From a virus: a DNA stretch of 24,008 bases. The notes beneath the pieces are model-generated. The model saw only the letters and a program-made list of their open reading frames with translations, did not search any database and was not told the DNA's origin. Shown piece after piece: positions 5,719 to 11,998 of the stretch (position 1 is its first letter; every line of letters starts with the position of its first letter). The position numbers were made by a program, and so were the translations under genes. Where the stretch lies: positions 1 to 24,008 of IMG/VR virus record IMGVR_UViG_3300037459_000059. One strand, written 5' to 3'.

Positions 5719-6105
5719 ATGATTAATCAAGTAGGAGCAAAGCTTTGTAAGCATGGCCGTCAATTCTGTGCTGAGTGTCACATGAAAGAGTCGGAGCCAT
5801 CATTTGACCCACTCCTGAGAATATTTGAGCTAGAGGTGGCGTTGCAGGACTGTGCTAGCAAGCTTGAGTCTCAAGTTGTGCGAAACCGTAGTTTACCCTT
5901 AAGCTATCGGGCCTGTGTTAATAGATCATTCGCGCTTTTAAGAAATGAAGACCCAAGCGCGCAAGTGCCTATACCTACGGTTTGGTTATGCCCATCCTGT
6001 AATGGAGAGAATACTGTCATTGGCGATAAAGTGTGGAGCGGGAAAAATCTACAATGTGTGGCATGCAAGGAATTTCATTATTATAGCGAGTACACAGTCA
6101 AGTAA
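5719..6105 (+). CDS. zinc-ribbon hypothetical protein
   Basis: A 128-residue protein with two cysteine-rich ends. Near the N-terminus there is 'LCKHGRQFCAECHM', with three Cys and two His; near the C-terminus 'LCPSCNG' and 'QCVACKE' form a classical CxxC-x(20)-CxxC zinc ribbon. The middle (about residues 30-75) is helical. I choose ATG 5719, which follows a GGAGAG site by four bases; ATG 5707 would add four residues with no visible site. The ribbon suggests nucleic-acid or protein binding, but the substrate is unknown. It precedes the HNH gene. Confidence 0.65.
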   Translation: MINQVGAKLCKHGRQFCAECHMKESEPSFDPLLRIFELEVALQDCASKLESQVVRNRSLPLSYRACVNRSFALLRNEDPSAQVPIPTVWLCPSCNGENTVIGDKVWSGKNLQCVACKEFHYYSEYTVK

Positions 6106-6134
6106 CTCCTAGCCCCAATACAAAGGTAAAGATT

Positions 6135-6581
6135 ATGGCGCTTAGCAAAGCCCAAAGAAAGCAGGTATGGGATAAGTCTGGGGGTGTTTGCTGGTATTGC
6201 GGCAATAAGCTACCGGAAAAGGGGTGGCACGCCGACCATGTCGATGCCGTTTATCGACTACCAACGAAGGCAAGCTATGCAAGTGCATGGGGTGTCGTGC
6301 CTGAGTCGATACAGAAGCTTCTGGATAATGGAGGAATGGAAAAACCGGAAAATAACAAAATAAGTAATATTGTGCCGGCTTGTGCGCCTTGCAACCTTTT
6401 TAAATCCGTGTTCACGGTAGAGCAATTTAGAAATGAAATTTCTTTTCAGGTCGATCGGGCAAGGAAGACTTCGGTTAACTTTAGGACTGCAGAGCGGTTT
6501 GGCTTGATTGAGTGTCGCCCGATAAAGGTGGTTTTCTGGTTTGAGGCCCCCAATAGCCTCCCCTCCCGATATGCTCTATAA
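6135..6581 (+). CDS. HNH endonuclease
   Basis: A 148-residue nuclease of the HNH superfamily (beta-beta-alpha metal fold). Zinc knuckle CxxC at residues 19-22, the catalytic HADH at 32-35, the central Asn in 'KISNIVPACAPCN' (about 78), and a second CxxC at 83-86 are all present, so the active site looks complete. A long insert (40-72) separates the first and second parts. Phage HNH enzymes often lie beside the terminase genes and aid packaging; here it is 3 kb upstream of the terminase at the boundary between early and late regions, so a homing or host-attack role is also possible. AAAGG lies before the ATG. Confidence 0.9.
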   Translation: MALSKAQRKQVWDKSGGVCWYCGNKLPEKGWHADHVDAVYRLPTKASYASAWGVVPESIQKLLDNGGMEKPENNKISNIVPACAPCNLFKSVFTVEQFRNEISFQVDRARKTSVNFRTAERFGLIECRPIKVVFWFEAPNSLPSRYAL

Positions 6582-6582
6582 T
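6577..6582 (+). promoter_or_regulatory. candidate late promoter -10 box
   Basis: A perfect TATAAT overlaps the stop of the HNH gene at the junction where the late gene block starts. No recognisable -35 box lies 16-18 bases upstream, so it would need an activator or be fortuitous. Transcription would start near 6589-6590. Confidence 0.3.
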
Positions 6583-6615
6583 ATCGACCATGAGTAAACA
6601 TGGGGCTAAAATGTC

Positions 6616-6813
6616 GTGGAGTTCAACAAAGATGATGTTCTCGGGCGTGATGAGCTTCCAATGGATGAGGACATCGACCCGCGTTATTTCATCCAAGAGG
6701 GTAGCCACCCCAATAATCAGTTCTGGCATGGCGGTACATGCTATGTCCCTGTGCGCTACAAGCAAGTCCGGTACAAGCTGAAGGTTAATATCAAACGAGC
6801 TGACCATGAGTAA
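6616..6813 (+). CDS. small acidic hypothetical protein
   Basis: A 65-residue protein with an acidic N-terminal half ('DELPMDEDIDPRYFIQEG') and a basic, Tyr/Val-rich C-terminal half. The likely start is GTG 6616, since an in-frame stop lies three codons upstream. Its ribosome-binding site is weak (GGGG about ten bases before). A competing frame from ATG 6590 reads as Ser/Met-rich sequence typical of a wrong frame. The stop overlaps the next gene's ATG by eight bases. Its family is not recognised. Confidence 0.5.
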   Translation: MEFNKDDVLGRDELPMDEDIDPRYFIQEGSHPNNQFWHGGTCYVPVRYKQVRYKLKVNIKRADHE

Positions 6814-7015
6814 CGGTGACGATACTGAATTAGGCATTGAAGCCATCACAGAAGACATGGAGCCGAAGAAGAAACGGGCAGCGGCACGATTATTGCGCCG
6901 GAATAGCATGGTGGCAAAAGCTATCTTATGGGTTACAATCACACTCATTACGGGCATTTTGGGTGCTGTGGCGCTTATGTTTACCGGGTTAATTAACATA
7001 ATGGGCGGAGAATAA
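6806..7015 (+). CDS. small single-span membrane protein
   Basis: A 69-residue protein: an acidic N-terminus (1-20), a strongly basic patch 'KKKRAAARLLRRN' (21-33), and one long hydrophobic helix at about 39-62, then a short Gly/Glu end. Charge distribution predicts the N-terminus in the cytoplasm. A short membrane protein at the front of a late block could be a holin or spanin-like partner, but no endolysin lies in the window, so this remains open. It overlaps the previous gene by eight bases and the next by one base (TAATG). Confidence 0.65.
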   Translation: MSNGDDTELGIEAITEDMEPKKKRAAARLLRRNSMVAKAILWVTITLITGILGAVALMFTGLINIMGGE

Positions 7016-7200
7016 TGGCAGCGACTGTAACATACCAAGCTATAGCTGATATTTTAGATGGGATTGATAGGTGTGGGCTTGCCGAAGGGGAGGATGATGG
7101 CTGGTGGGAGAATGGCGACGGCGCGGATCTGGGCGCGCAAAAATTAGAGGAAATAAAAGCGCTATTTGAAGCTCAAGCCAAGCAAGAGGGCGGGGAATAA
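7015..7200 (+). CDS. small acidic hypothetical protein
   Basis: A 61-residue acidic protein: an N-terminal helix ('TYQAIADILDGIDRCG'), a Gly/Asp/Trp loop and a C-terminal amphipathic helix ('KLEEIKALFEAQAKQE'). GGGCGGAGA precedes the ATG, which overlaps the upstream stop by one base; its own stop overlaps the start of the SGNH gene in the same way. The chain 6806-7200-9026 therefore looks like one coupled unit, and this protein may act with its neighbours. No family recognised. Confidence 0.6.
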   Translation: MAATVTYQAIADILDGIDRCGLAEGEDDGWWENGDGADLGAQKLEEIKALFEAQAKQEGGE

Positions 7201-9026
7201 TGGCGCTAACGTCAAAAAAGATAAGCTATCGGGCTATTGGTGATATAAGTTCCAATACTGGTGGCATAAATAGGAATCTCGTATTCTCTGCCCAAATTGA
7301 ACCCAACACCTACACTGGCGTAAGGGTTATATTATTCAATACCTTCACTGACCCAGTAATCAACGCCAAAGCGTCAATGAGCTGGGTTGTTGATAAAGCA
7401 TTCCCACTAACACCTAACGCAACCCCCGATCTATTCCTGTTTAGCGGGTCATCAACCGTAACAATTCCTGCCAATTCAACAGGCAACCCAGAGCGCCACA
7501 GCTTTGTAATGTCCGATTTACTAGCCATTACTCCAACAGCTAGAATAGATAGCGGCAGAGGGTTTATTGCCCATGCTCGCATGTTCGCGCCATCAGCAGG
7601 CAATACCCAGGGCGCAAGGGCTACATCACTTAATAGCAATTCAACTACCTTTGACCAAGGTGTAGGCCAGGTTATAGGCAGCGCCGGCGGCGGAGATTTA
7701 ACCGAATCGACCACGGCTATAGCTCAGTCAACTATCGGGCCTCCAATGATGCTGGTATTTACAGCAGATAACGGGGCCGTGAGCTTTTGCGGTATAGGTG
7801 ATTCCATCACTCAGGGCTTAGATGGGGTTAATGATTTAACCGGCGCCATACGGTACGCGGCAGACACGATAAGTCTTACCGGCACTAGAACAGCGTTGTC
7901 AAATTTTGGATACTCGGGCGCCGTTACCGATACTTATCTTGCTAATTTTGAAGATTCGCTAGCCTTTACCGTACCCACAGTGGCGTTATTTTCACCATGG
8001 TCGCCAAACAATACCAACGCCTTTGCAGCTGCGGGAATAGGGGAGGCTGAAACGGCCACCTCTGATTTTGTGGCTCTGGCTAGAGCTAACGGCTTTGCCC
8101 CGATAGTGGCCACTACCACGCCAGTTAACGGTAGGTCTTCCACACTTAATGATGCCCGGCTTGATATTGATGCCGCTATTCAGGCTAGAATTGCATTATT
8201 AACGACCGCATCACAGCCGGTTTATGAGCATGACCGGAACACTATTTTTTCAGATCCTTCGCCGACTCCTGATATTTGGTTCCTTGCTGCACTAAGCGAT
8301 GACGGAACGCACCCCAACCAAACGGGATACGAGCTTGAGGCGGTCTCGTTAAGCGCCTTACTCGTCACTATTAATCTTGCAAACACCTCTCATACCGGGC
8401 GAATCAGTATTGATTATGGCAAGGTAGTAGATGCCACCGGAGCCCCATGGAATGACTTCACAGATGTGGGTGCAACGGCAGCGCTTAATGACTTAATCGA
8501 CAATAACAGCAACCCCACAGGGGTAGACACCTCCAGTCAAAACCTCGGAACCTGGACGGCAGAAAGCAAATCGATAACCACAGCGGTTGAAGGGTGCAGT
8601 TCATGGCCTGGGTCTGTTGTAGATTCGACGTTTAGAAGCTTTTCAACCCAAGAACAGCGGTTTGATTTCAGCGGCGGCGACCCCTTATTTATCGGGGCTG
8701 AGGTTGTGTTTCATATTTGGGGCGGTGAGACGGTCGATGATGATGACAGAGACGGAATATTTACGCTCAACACCAGCGGCGGGGCAGAATTAGCCACTGG
8801 AACACATGACGCTAGGGACGACGGTATAGCCCCTCCTTTAGTTTTAACCGTTACTGTCCCGAGTGATGGTATACTTGACCTGTTTTGCGCTCCCGAGTCT
8901 TCCCGGGTATTTATATCGGGTATTGAAATGTGTTATTCGATTTCACTGCCTAGCGGCGGATCAGTCAGCGAGTTTATTTCAGGCTTTATAAACAGCGAAG
9001 GCACTGTTTCAACCTTTATCAATTAG
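7200..9026 (+). CDS. SGNH/GDSL hydrolase, probable virion esterase
   Basis: A 608-residue protein with an SGNH hydrolase core flanked by beta-rich domains. Block I is 'GDSITQG' with candidate catalytic Ser202; block II glycine lies in 'NFGYSG' (235-240); block III Asn in 'SPNNTN' (near 270); block V is 'DGTH' with Asp368 and His371. Residues 1-190 and 395-580 are Thr/Ser/Gly-rich beta domains, the second perhaps carbohydrate-binding, and the end holds short Ser/Phe/Ile/Gly repeats. There is no signal peptide, fitting a virion protein or one released at lysis. Such enzymes remove acetyl groups from polysaccharides or lipids; the substrate here is unknown. The position before the terminase is unusual. 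The ATG overlaps the previous stop by one base. Confidence 0.85.
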   Translation: MALTSKKISYRAIGDISSNTGGINRNLVFSAQIEPNTYTGVRVILFNTFTDPVINAKASMSWVVDKAFPLTPNATPDLFLFSGSSTVTIPANSTGNPERHSFVMSDLLAITPTARIDSGRGFIAHARMFAPSAGNTQGARATSLNSNSTTFDQGVGQVIGSAGGGDLTESTTAIAQSTIGPPMMLVFTADNGAVSFCGIGDSITQGLDGVNDLTGAIRYAADTISLTGTRTALSNFGYSGAVTDTYLANFEDSLAFTVPTVALFSPWSPNNTNAFAAAGIGEAETATSDFVALARANGFAPIVATTTPVNGRSSTLNDARLDIDAAIQARIALLTTASQPVYEHDRNTIFSDPSPTPDIWFLAALSDDGTHPNQTGYELEAVSLSALLVTINLANTSHTGRISIDYGKVVDATGAPWNDFTDVGATAALNDLIDNNSNPTGVDTSSQNLGTWTAESKSITTAVEGCSSWPGSVVDSTFRSFSTQEQRFDFSGGDPLFIGAEVVFHIWGGETVDDDDRDGIFTLNTSGGAELATGTHDARDDGIAPPLVLTVTVPSDGILDLFCAPESSRVFISGIEMCYSISLPSGGSVSEFISGFINSEGTVSTFIN

Positions 9027-9035
9027 GATATTATT

Positions 9036-9344
9036 ATGGCCACAACAGCAAGAATTATAGCAACAACCGCAGCTTCAACCGCCTATACCGCAACCATTGA
9101 GGCGGGCGCTGTTGGCAATTTCATCGCTATCGGAATGGTTAACGATGATTTTCCTATTGTATTCGAAGGTTCAGACGCAGCCGGGACAGGGTTTACACCA
9201 CTAACATACCTTGATAAAAAGGGTGATCGAATGGTGGCTCAGCTAGCAATAGGCTATGAAACGATACAATTAGTAGGCCCAATAGATTTTAGGATAAACA
9301 AACCTACTACCGCAAACGCGGTTGAAGTTAGTCAATACACTTAG
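9036..9344 (+). CDS. small beta-rich protein next to SGNH hydrolase
   Basis: A 102-residue Ala/Thr-rich protein that begins with a Thr/Ala run ('MATTARIIATTAASTAYTAT') and continues as alternating hydrophobic strands with Gly turns. It looks like a compact beta-sandwich, as in capsid decoration or tail-tip proteins. It lies nine bases after the SGNH gene with a TAGGAT site upstream, so a role with the SGNH protein, such as an assembly or attachment partner, is plausible but not shown. No specific family recognised. Confidence 0.6.
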   Translation: MATTARIIATTAASTAYTATIEAGAVGNFIAIGMVNDDFPIVFEGSDAAGTGFTPLTYLDKKGDRMVAQLAIGYETIQLVGPIDFRINKPTTANAVEVSQYT

Positions 9345-9353
9345 GGGAATAGC

Positions 9354-9446
9354 ATGCCAGGCCACACGCCCAAAGAAAAAGCCAAGAAAAAAGTCAAAAA
9401 GACAGTGAGAAAGGTGAGAAAGCCGGCCAAGATGCGCAAGAAGTAA
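9354..9446 (+). CDS. 30-residue lysine/arginine-rich peptide
   Basis: A 30-codon gene with an excellent ribosome-binding site (AGGGGA, five to six bases before the ATG). After 'MPGHTPKEKAK' the peptide is almost wholly Lys, Arg and Val to the end ('VRKPAKMRKK'), more than half basic residues. It fills the gap before the terminase genes. Such a peptide could bind DNA or packaged nucleic acid, or be a small capsid component; this is inference. It resembles in composition, not in sequence, the basic protein at 1449-1664. Confidence 0.6.
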   Translation: MPGHTPKEKAKKKVKKTVRKVRKPAKMRKK

Positions 9447-9462
9447 CTATTAATTAAACTTA

Positions 9463-9471
9463 TGATATACT
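9463..9471 (+). promoter_or_regulatory. extended -10 promoter before terminase block
   Basis: TGATATACT matches the extended -10 consensus (TG-n-TATAAT) with one change. It lies in the 52-base gap between the lysine-rich peptide gene and the 54-residue gene, so it could start transcription near 9478 into the terminase and head genes. No clear -35 box is present. Confidence 0.4.
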
Positions 9472-9498
9472 CCCCGCAACATTAGCAGGGCTTATACC

Positions 9499-9663
9499 AT
9501 GAGCATCGAATTCCACATAGAGCCAAAGCCAACCATGCGGCATCTTGACTCAACCGAAGATGTAAAAGAGGGTGACATTATGCCCATCGGGGAGCATGAC
9601 TATAAAATACTGGTAATATTTGATGAATATCGGGTATTGGCTATTGAGCGAGTACTTCATTAA
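9499..9663 (+). CDS. 54-residue hypothetical protein
   Basis: A 54-residue protein with a beta-strand pattern: 'IEFHIEPKP', a polar turn, a 'GDIMPIGEHDYKILVIF' double strand and a final 'YRVLAIERVLH' strand. CAGGG lies upstream of the ATG at an acceptable distance, and the gene sits right after a candidate promoter and 48 bases before the terminase small subunit gene. It is too short for a confident family call. Composition and position favour a real gene; function unknown. Confidence 0.5.
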   Translation: MSIEFHIEPKPTMRHLDSTEDVKEGDIMPIGEHDYKILVIFDEYRVLAIERVLH

Positions 9664-9711
9664 GCAAGAATCATTCCACTAACAGCACCAACCGTAAGGA
9701 GTGCGCCATCA

Positions 9712-10215
9712 ATGACAGTAGGCAGACCAACAGATTACACAGAAGAATTAGGCGATGCGATATGTGCCGAGATAGCCTTGGGCCGATCATTAGTTAAGAT
9801 TTGTGAAGATGAGGGAATGCCAGTAACACAGAGCGTCTATCGCTGGCGCCGGCTGCATCCAGAATTTAGTGATAACTACGCACACGCGAGAGAAGATGCC
9901 GCGGACGTATTTGCCGAAGAAATCATTACAATCCCTGATAATGAAGTGGGCAATCCTGTCATGGTTGATGGCGTTCCTTTGATGGTCGGGGGTAAAATCG
10001 TGATGGCTGTTGATAGTGCATCTGTAGCCCATGCCAAACTAAGGACAGACAATCGCAAGTGGATAGCTTCACGATTCAATCGAGCCTACCAGGAAACCAA
10101 GAGCACGGAGCATAGCGGCCCTAATGGTGCGCCCATTGGAATTACCGCGGCTGTTGTTGGTGCAGAAATGTCCAACGATGAAGCCTCTAATATCTATAAG
10201 GATTTAATGGGTTGA
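9712..10215 (+). CDS. terS: terminase small subunit
   Basis: A 167-residue DNA-recognition subunit of the packaging motor. It starts 'GRPTDYTEELGDAICAEIALG' in spirit of the family: a helix-turn-helix region (residues 5-55) including 'SLVKICEDEGMPV' and 'QSVYRWRRLHPEF', then helices with 'YAHAREDAADVFAEEI' that form the oligomerisation core, then a variable tail. This matches the terminase small subunit family with a resolvase-like HTH. AAGGAG lies upstream of the ATG. Its stop overlaps the large-subunit start (TTGA), so the two are coupled. It should bind the pac or cos site, probably nearby, but I cannot point to that site. Confidence 0.85.
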   Translation: MTVGRPTDYTEELGDAICAEIALGRSLVKICEDEGMPVTQSVYRWRRLHPEFSDNYAHAREDAADVFAEEIITIPDNEVGNPVMVDGVPLMVGGKIVMAVDSASVAHAKLRTDNRKWIASRFNRAYQETKSTEHSGPNGAPIGITAAVVGAEMSNDEASNIYKDLMG

Positions 10216-11801
10216 TTGATTACCTTAATCCTGATTACCCTGCGATATTGGCCCAACGGTCAGAAATGCTTATCAAGATACGATCCGACCCTAAATTCCT
10301 AGAAGCCTGCAAGATTCACTATAGAACCCATCCGTGGGACTTTGTGCGTGATTGGGGCATGACCTTTGAGCCAAGGAATGTAGAGAAAGGGTTGCCCGCG
10401 GCTATTCCATTTATACCCTTCCCAAGACAGATAGAGTTTATGCAATGGCTTTTTGCTCGATGGCAGGCAGCTGAAAGGGGATTGGTTGAAAAGACCCGGG
10501 ACTTTGGCGCAACATGGATAGCGGGCTCATGGTCTGTCTCAATGTTCCTATTTTATCCTGGTTTTACTGTAGGCTTTGGCTCAAGGAAGGAAGCGCTAGT
10601 TGATAAGAAAGGTGACCCGAAGTGTATCTTTGAGAAGATTCGCTTCTTTTTGCGTTATTTGCCAATTGAGTTTAGGCCCGAGGGATATGACGAAGGCAAA
10701 CATGCCGGCTTTTTAAAGATTATCAACCCTGCTAATGATGCGACTATTACAGGCGAGTCAGGCGATGATATAGGCCGCGGCGCCAGGATGTCAGTTTACT
10801 TTGTGGATGAAGCAGCCTTTATACCGCGGCAAGAGTCAACGGATGCCGCATTATCACAGACAACTAACTGCCAGATTGATATATCTACCCCTAACGGGAA
10901 TGGTAACAAGTTCTATAAAAAGCGCATGAGTGACAAGATTCCTGTTTTTGTGATGGATTGGAAGGATGATCCGCGGAAAACTCAGGCGTGGTATGACCAC
11001 CAAGTCAGAGAACAGGATGAGGTTACAGTAGCGCAAGAGATTGACCGGGACTATAACGCATCACAAGAGAATGTTTTTATACCTGCAAAGTGGGTTGAGG
11101 CTTGCGTTGACGCCCATATTAAACTTGGGTTTAAGCCTTTGGGAGTGAAGGTAGTGGCTTTTGATCCCGCTGATACGGGCGATGCTAAAGCCTTGGTATA
11201 TCGACACGGATCTGTAATCCTCCAAGCTATGCAAAAAAAGCAGGGCGATATCAGGGATGCTATGCCTTGGGTCACTGAGTTCATCACTAACAATAAGACA
11301 GACCAGTTTGTTTATGATGCTGATGGAATGGGCGCCCCAATAATTAAGCTATCTGTTCAAGATGAGTTTGAAGCAAATGGATTGCCTATCGTTGCATTCC
11401 GCGGCGGCGGTAGCGTTGATGCTCCCGATACTTTCAATAAGAAGCTAGATAAAAATAATGTCGAGGCATTTGCAAACAAAAGAGCCCAGTCCATGTACCG
11501 ACTGAGATGTCGATGCGAGGCCACATATAACGCTATCATTCATAAGGTGTATACTGACCCCAACGAAATGATTTCATTCTCTAGCGATATTGATTGCTTA
11601 ACTGAGTTAAAGGCAGAGATGAGCAGGCCGCAACGTCAATATATGGGCAATGGCCAGATTAAGGTAGAATCCAAAAAGGATATGAAAGCCCGCGGCGTTG
11701 AATCACCGAATTTATTAGATGGTGTTAGTATGTGCCTAGAGTATAAGCCGCAAAAGAAAGTCAGAAGCGCACTTAATTACCCGAAAACAGGCTCCGTATG
11801 A
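10212..11801 (+). CDS. terL: terminase large subunit
   Basis: A 529-residue packaging ATPase and nuclease. ATPase domain: adenine-binding region near 70-75, deviant Walker A 'EKTRDFGATW' (93-102), Walker B 'VYFVDEA' (195-201) with catalytic Glu200, and motif III 'ISTPNGNG' (224-231). Nuclease domain: RNase H-like acids Asp318 ('AFDPADTGDAK'), Asp369/371 ('YDADGMG') and a late Asp in 'NLLDGVSM'. All key residues are present. The start appears to be TTG 10212, giving a TTGA overlap with the small subunit and an AAGGA site nine bases upstream; ATG 10266 is an alternative. Its last residues 'YPKTGSV' resemble the end of the next protein. A four-base ATGA overlap follows. Confidence 0.95.
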   Translation: MIDYLNPDYPAILAQRSEMLIKIRSDPKFLEACKIHYRTHPWDFVRDWGMTFEPRNVEKGLPAAIPFIPFPRQIEFMQWLFARWQAAERGLVEKTRDFGATWIAGSWSVSMFLFYPGFTVGFGSRKEALVDKKGDPKCIFEKIRFFLRYLPIEFRPEGYDEGKHAGFLKIINPANDATITGESGDDIGRGARMSVYFVDEAAFIPRQESTDAALSQTTNCQIDISTPNGNGNKFYKKRMSDKIPVFVMDWKDDPRKTQAWYDHQVREQDEVTVAQEIDRDYNASQENVFIPAKWVEACVDAHIKLGFKPLGVKVVAFDPADTGDAKALVYRHGSVILQAMQKKQGDIRDAMPWVTEFITNNKTDQFVYDADGMGAPIIKLSVQDEFEANGLPIVAFRGGGSVDAPDTFNKKLDKNNVEAFANKRAQSMYRLRCRCEATYNAIIHKVYTDPNEMISFSSDIDCLTELKAEMSRPQRQYMGNGQIKVESKKDMKARGVESPNLLDGVSMCLEYKPQKKVRSALNYPKTGSV

Positions 11802-11998
11802 ATGATTTAACCGGTATGCTCCGCGCAGCTGATGGAGATGGCGAGTGCTCAGCCGAGATAGAGCCAGGGATTCATGTTGATGATTTACGGATTGCAGTAT
11901 TGACTGAGGGATATCTATTTAAAACCAATGGCCAATCATTCTCAGTGTTAAAGAACAAGAGACAGCCTATTCAATATGCCAAGACAGGTACAGTTTAA
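11798..11998 (+). CDS. small hypothetical protein between terminase and portal
   Basis: A 66-residue protein, acidic in its first half and basic at the end. It shows a beta-like pattern 'IHVDDLRIAVLTEGYLF' and 'QSFSVLKN'. The C-terminus 'YAKTGTV' echoes the terminase end 'YPKTGSV'. ATGA overlap with the terminase gene and TAATG overlap with the portal gene tie it to packaging. It might bridge motor and portal or regulate packaging, which is inference from position only. No family recognised. Confidence 0.65.
   Translation: MNDLTGMLRAADGDGECSAEIEPGIHVDDLRIAVLTEGYLFKTNGQSFSVLKNKRQPIQYAKTGTV

Noticed and set aside
6543-6560. GAGGC/GCCTC hairpin near the end of the HNH gene
   Set aside because: A five-base stem with an eight-base loop inside coding sequence and no T run; not convincing as a terminator.
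6590-6781. 63-codon plus-strand frame from ATG 6590
   Set aside because: It reads as Ser/Met/Val-rich sequence, while the overlapping frame from 6616 gives balanced acidic and aromatic composition and ends in a neat overlap with the next gene. Kept only as a remark on the promoter.
6481-7038. 185-codon minus-strand open frame
   Set aside because: It covers the HNH end and three plus-strand genes linked by start/stop overlaps, has no clear ribosome-binding site and no family likeness.
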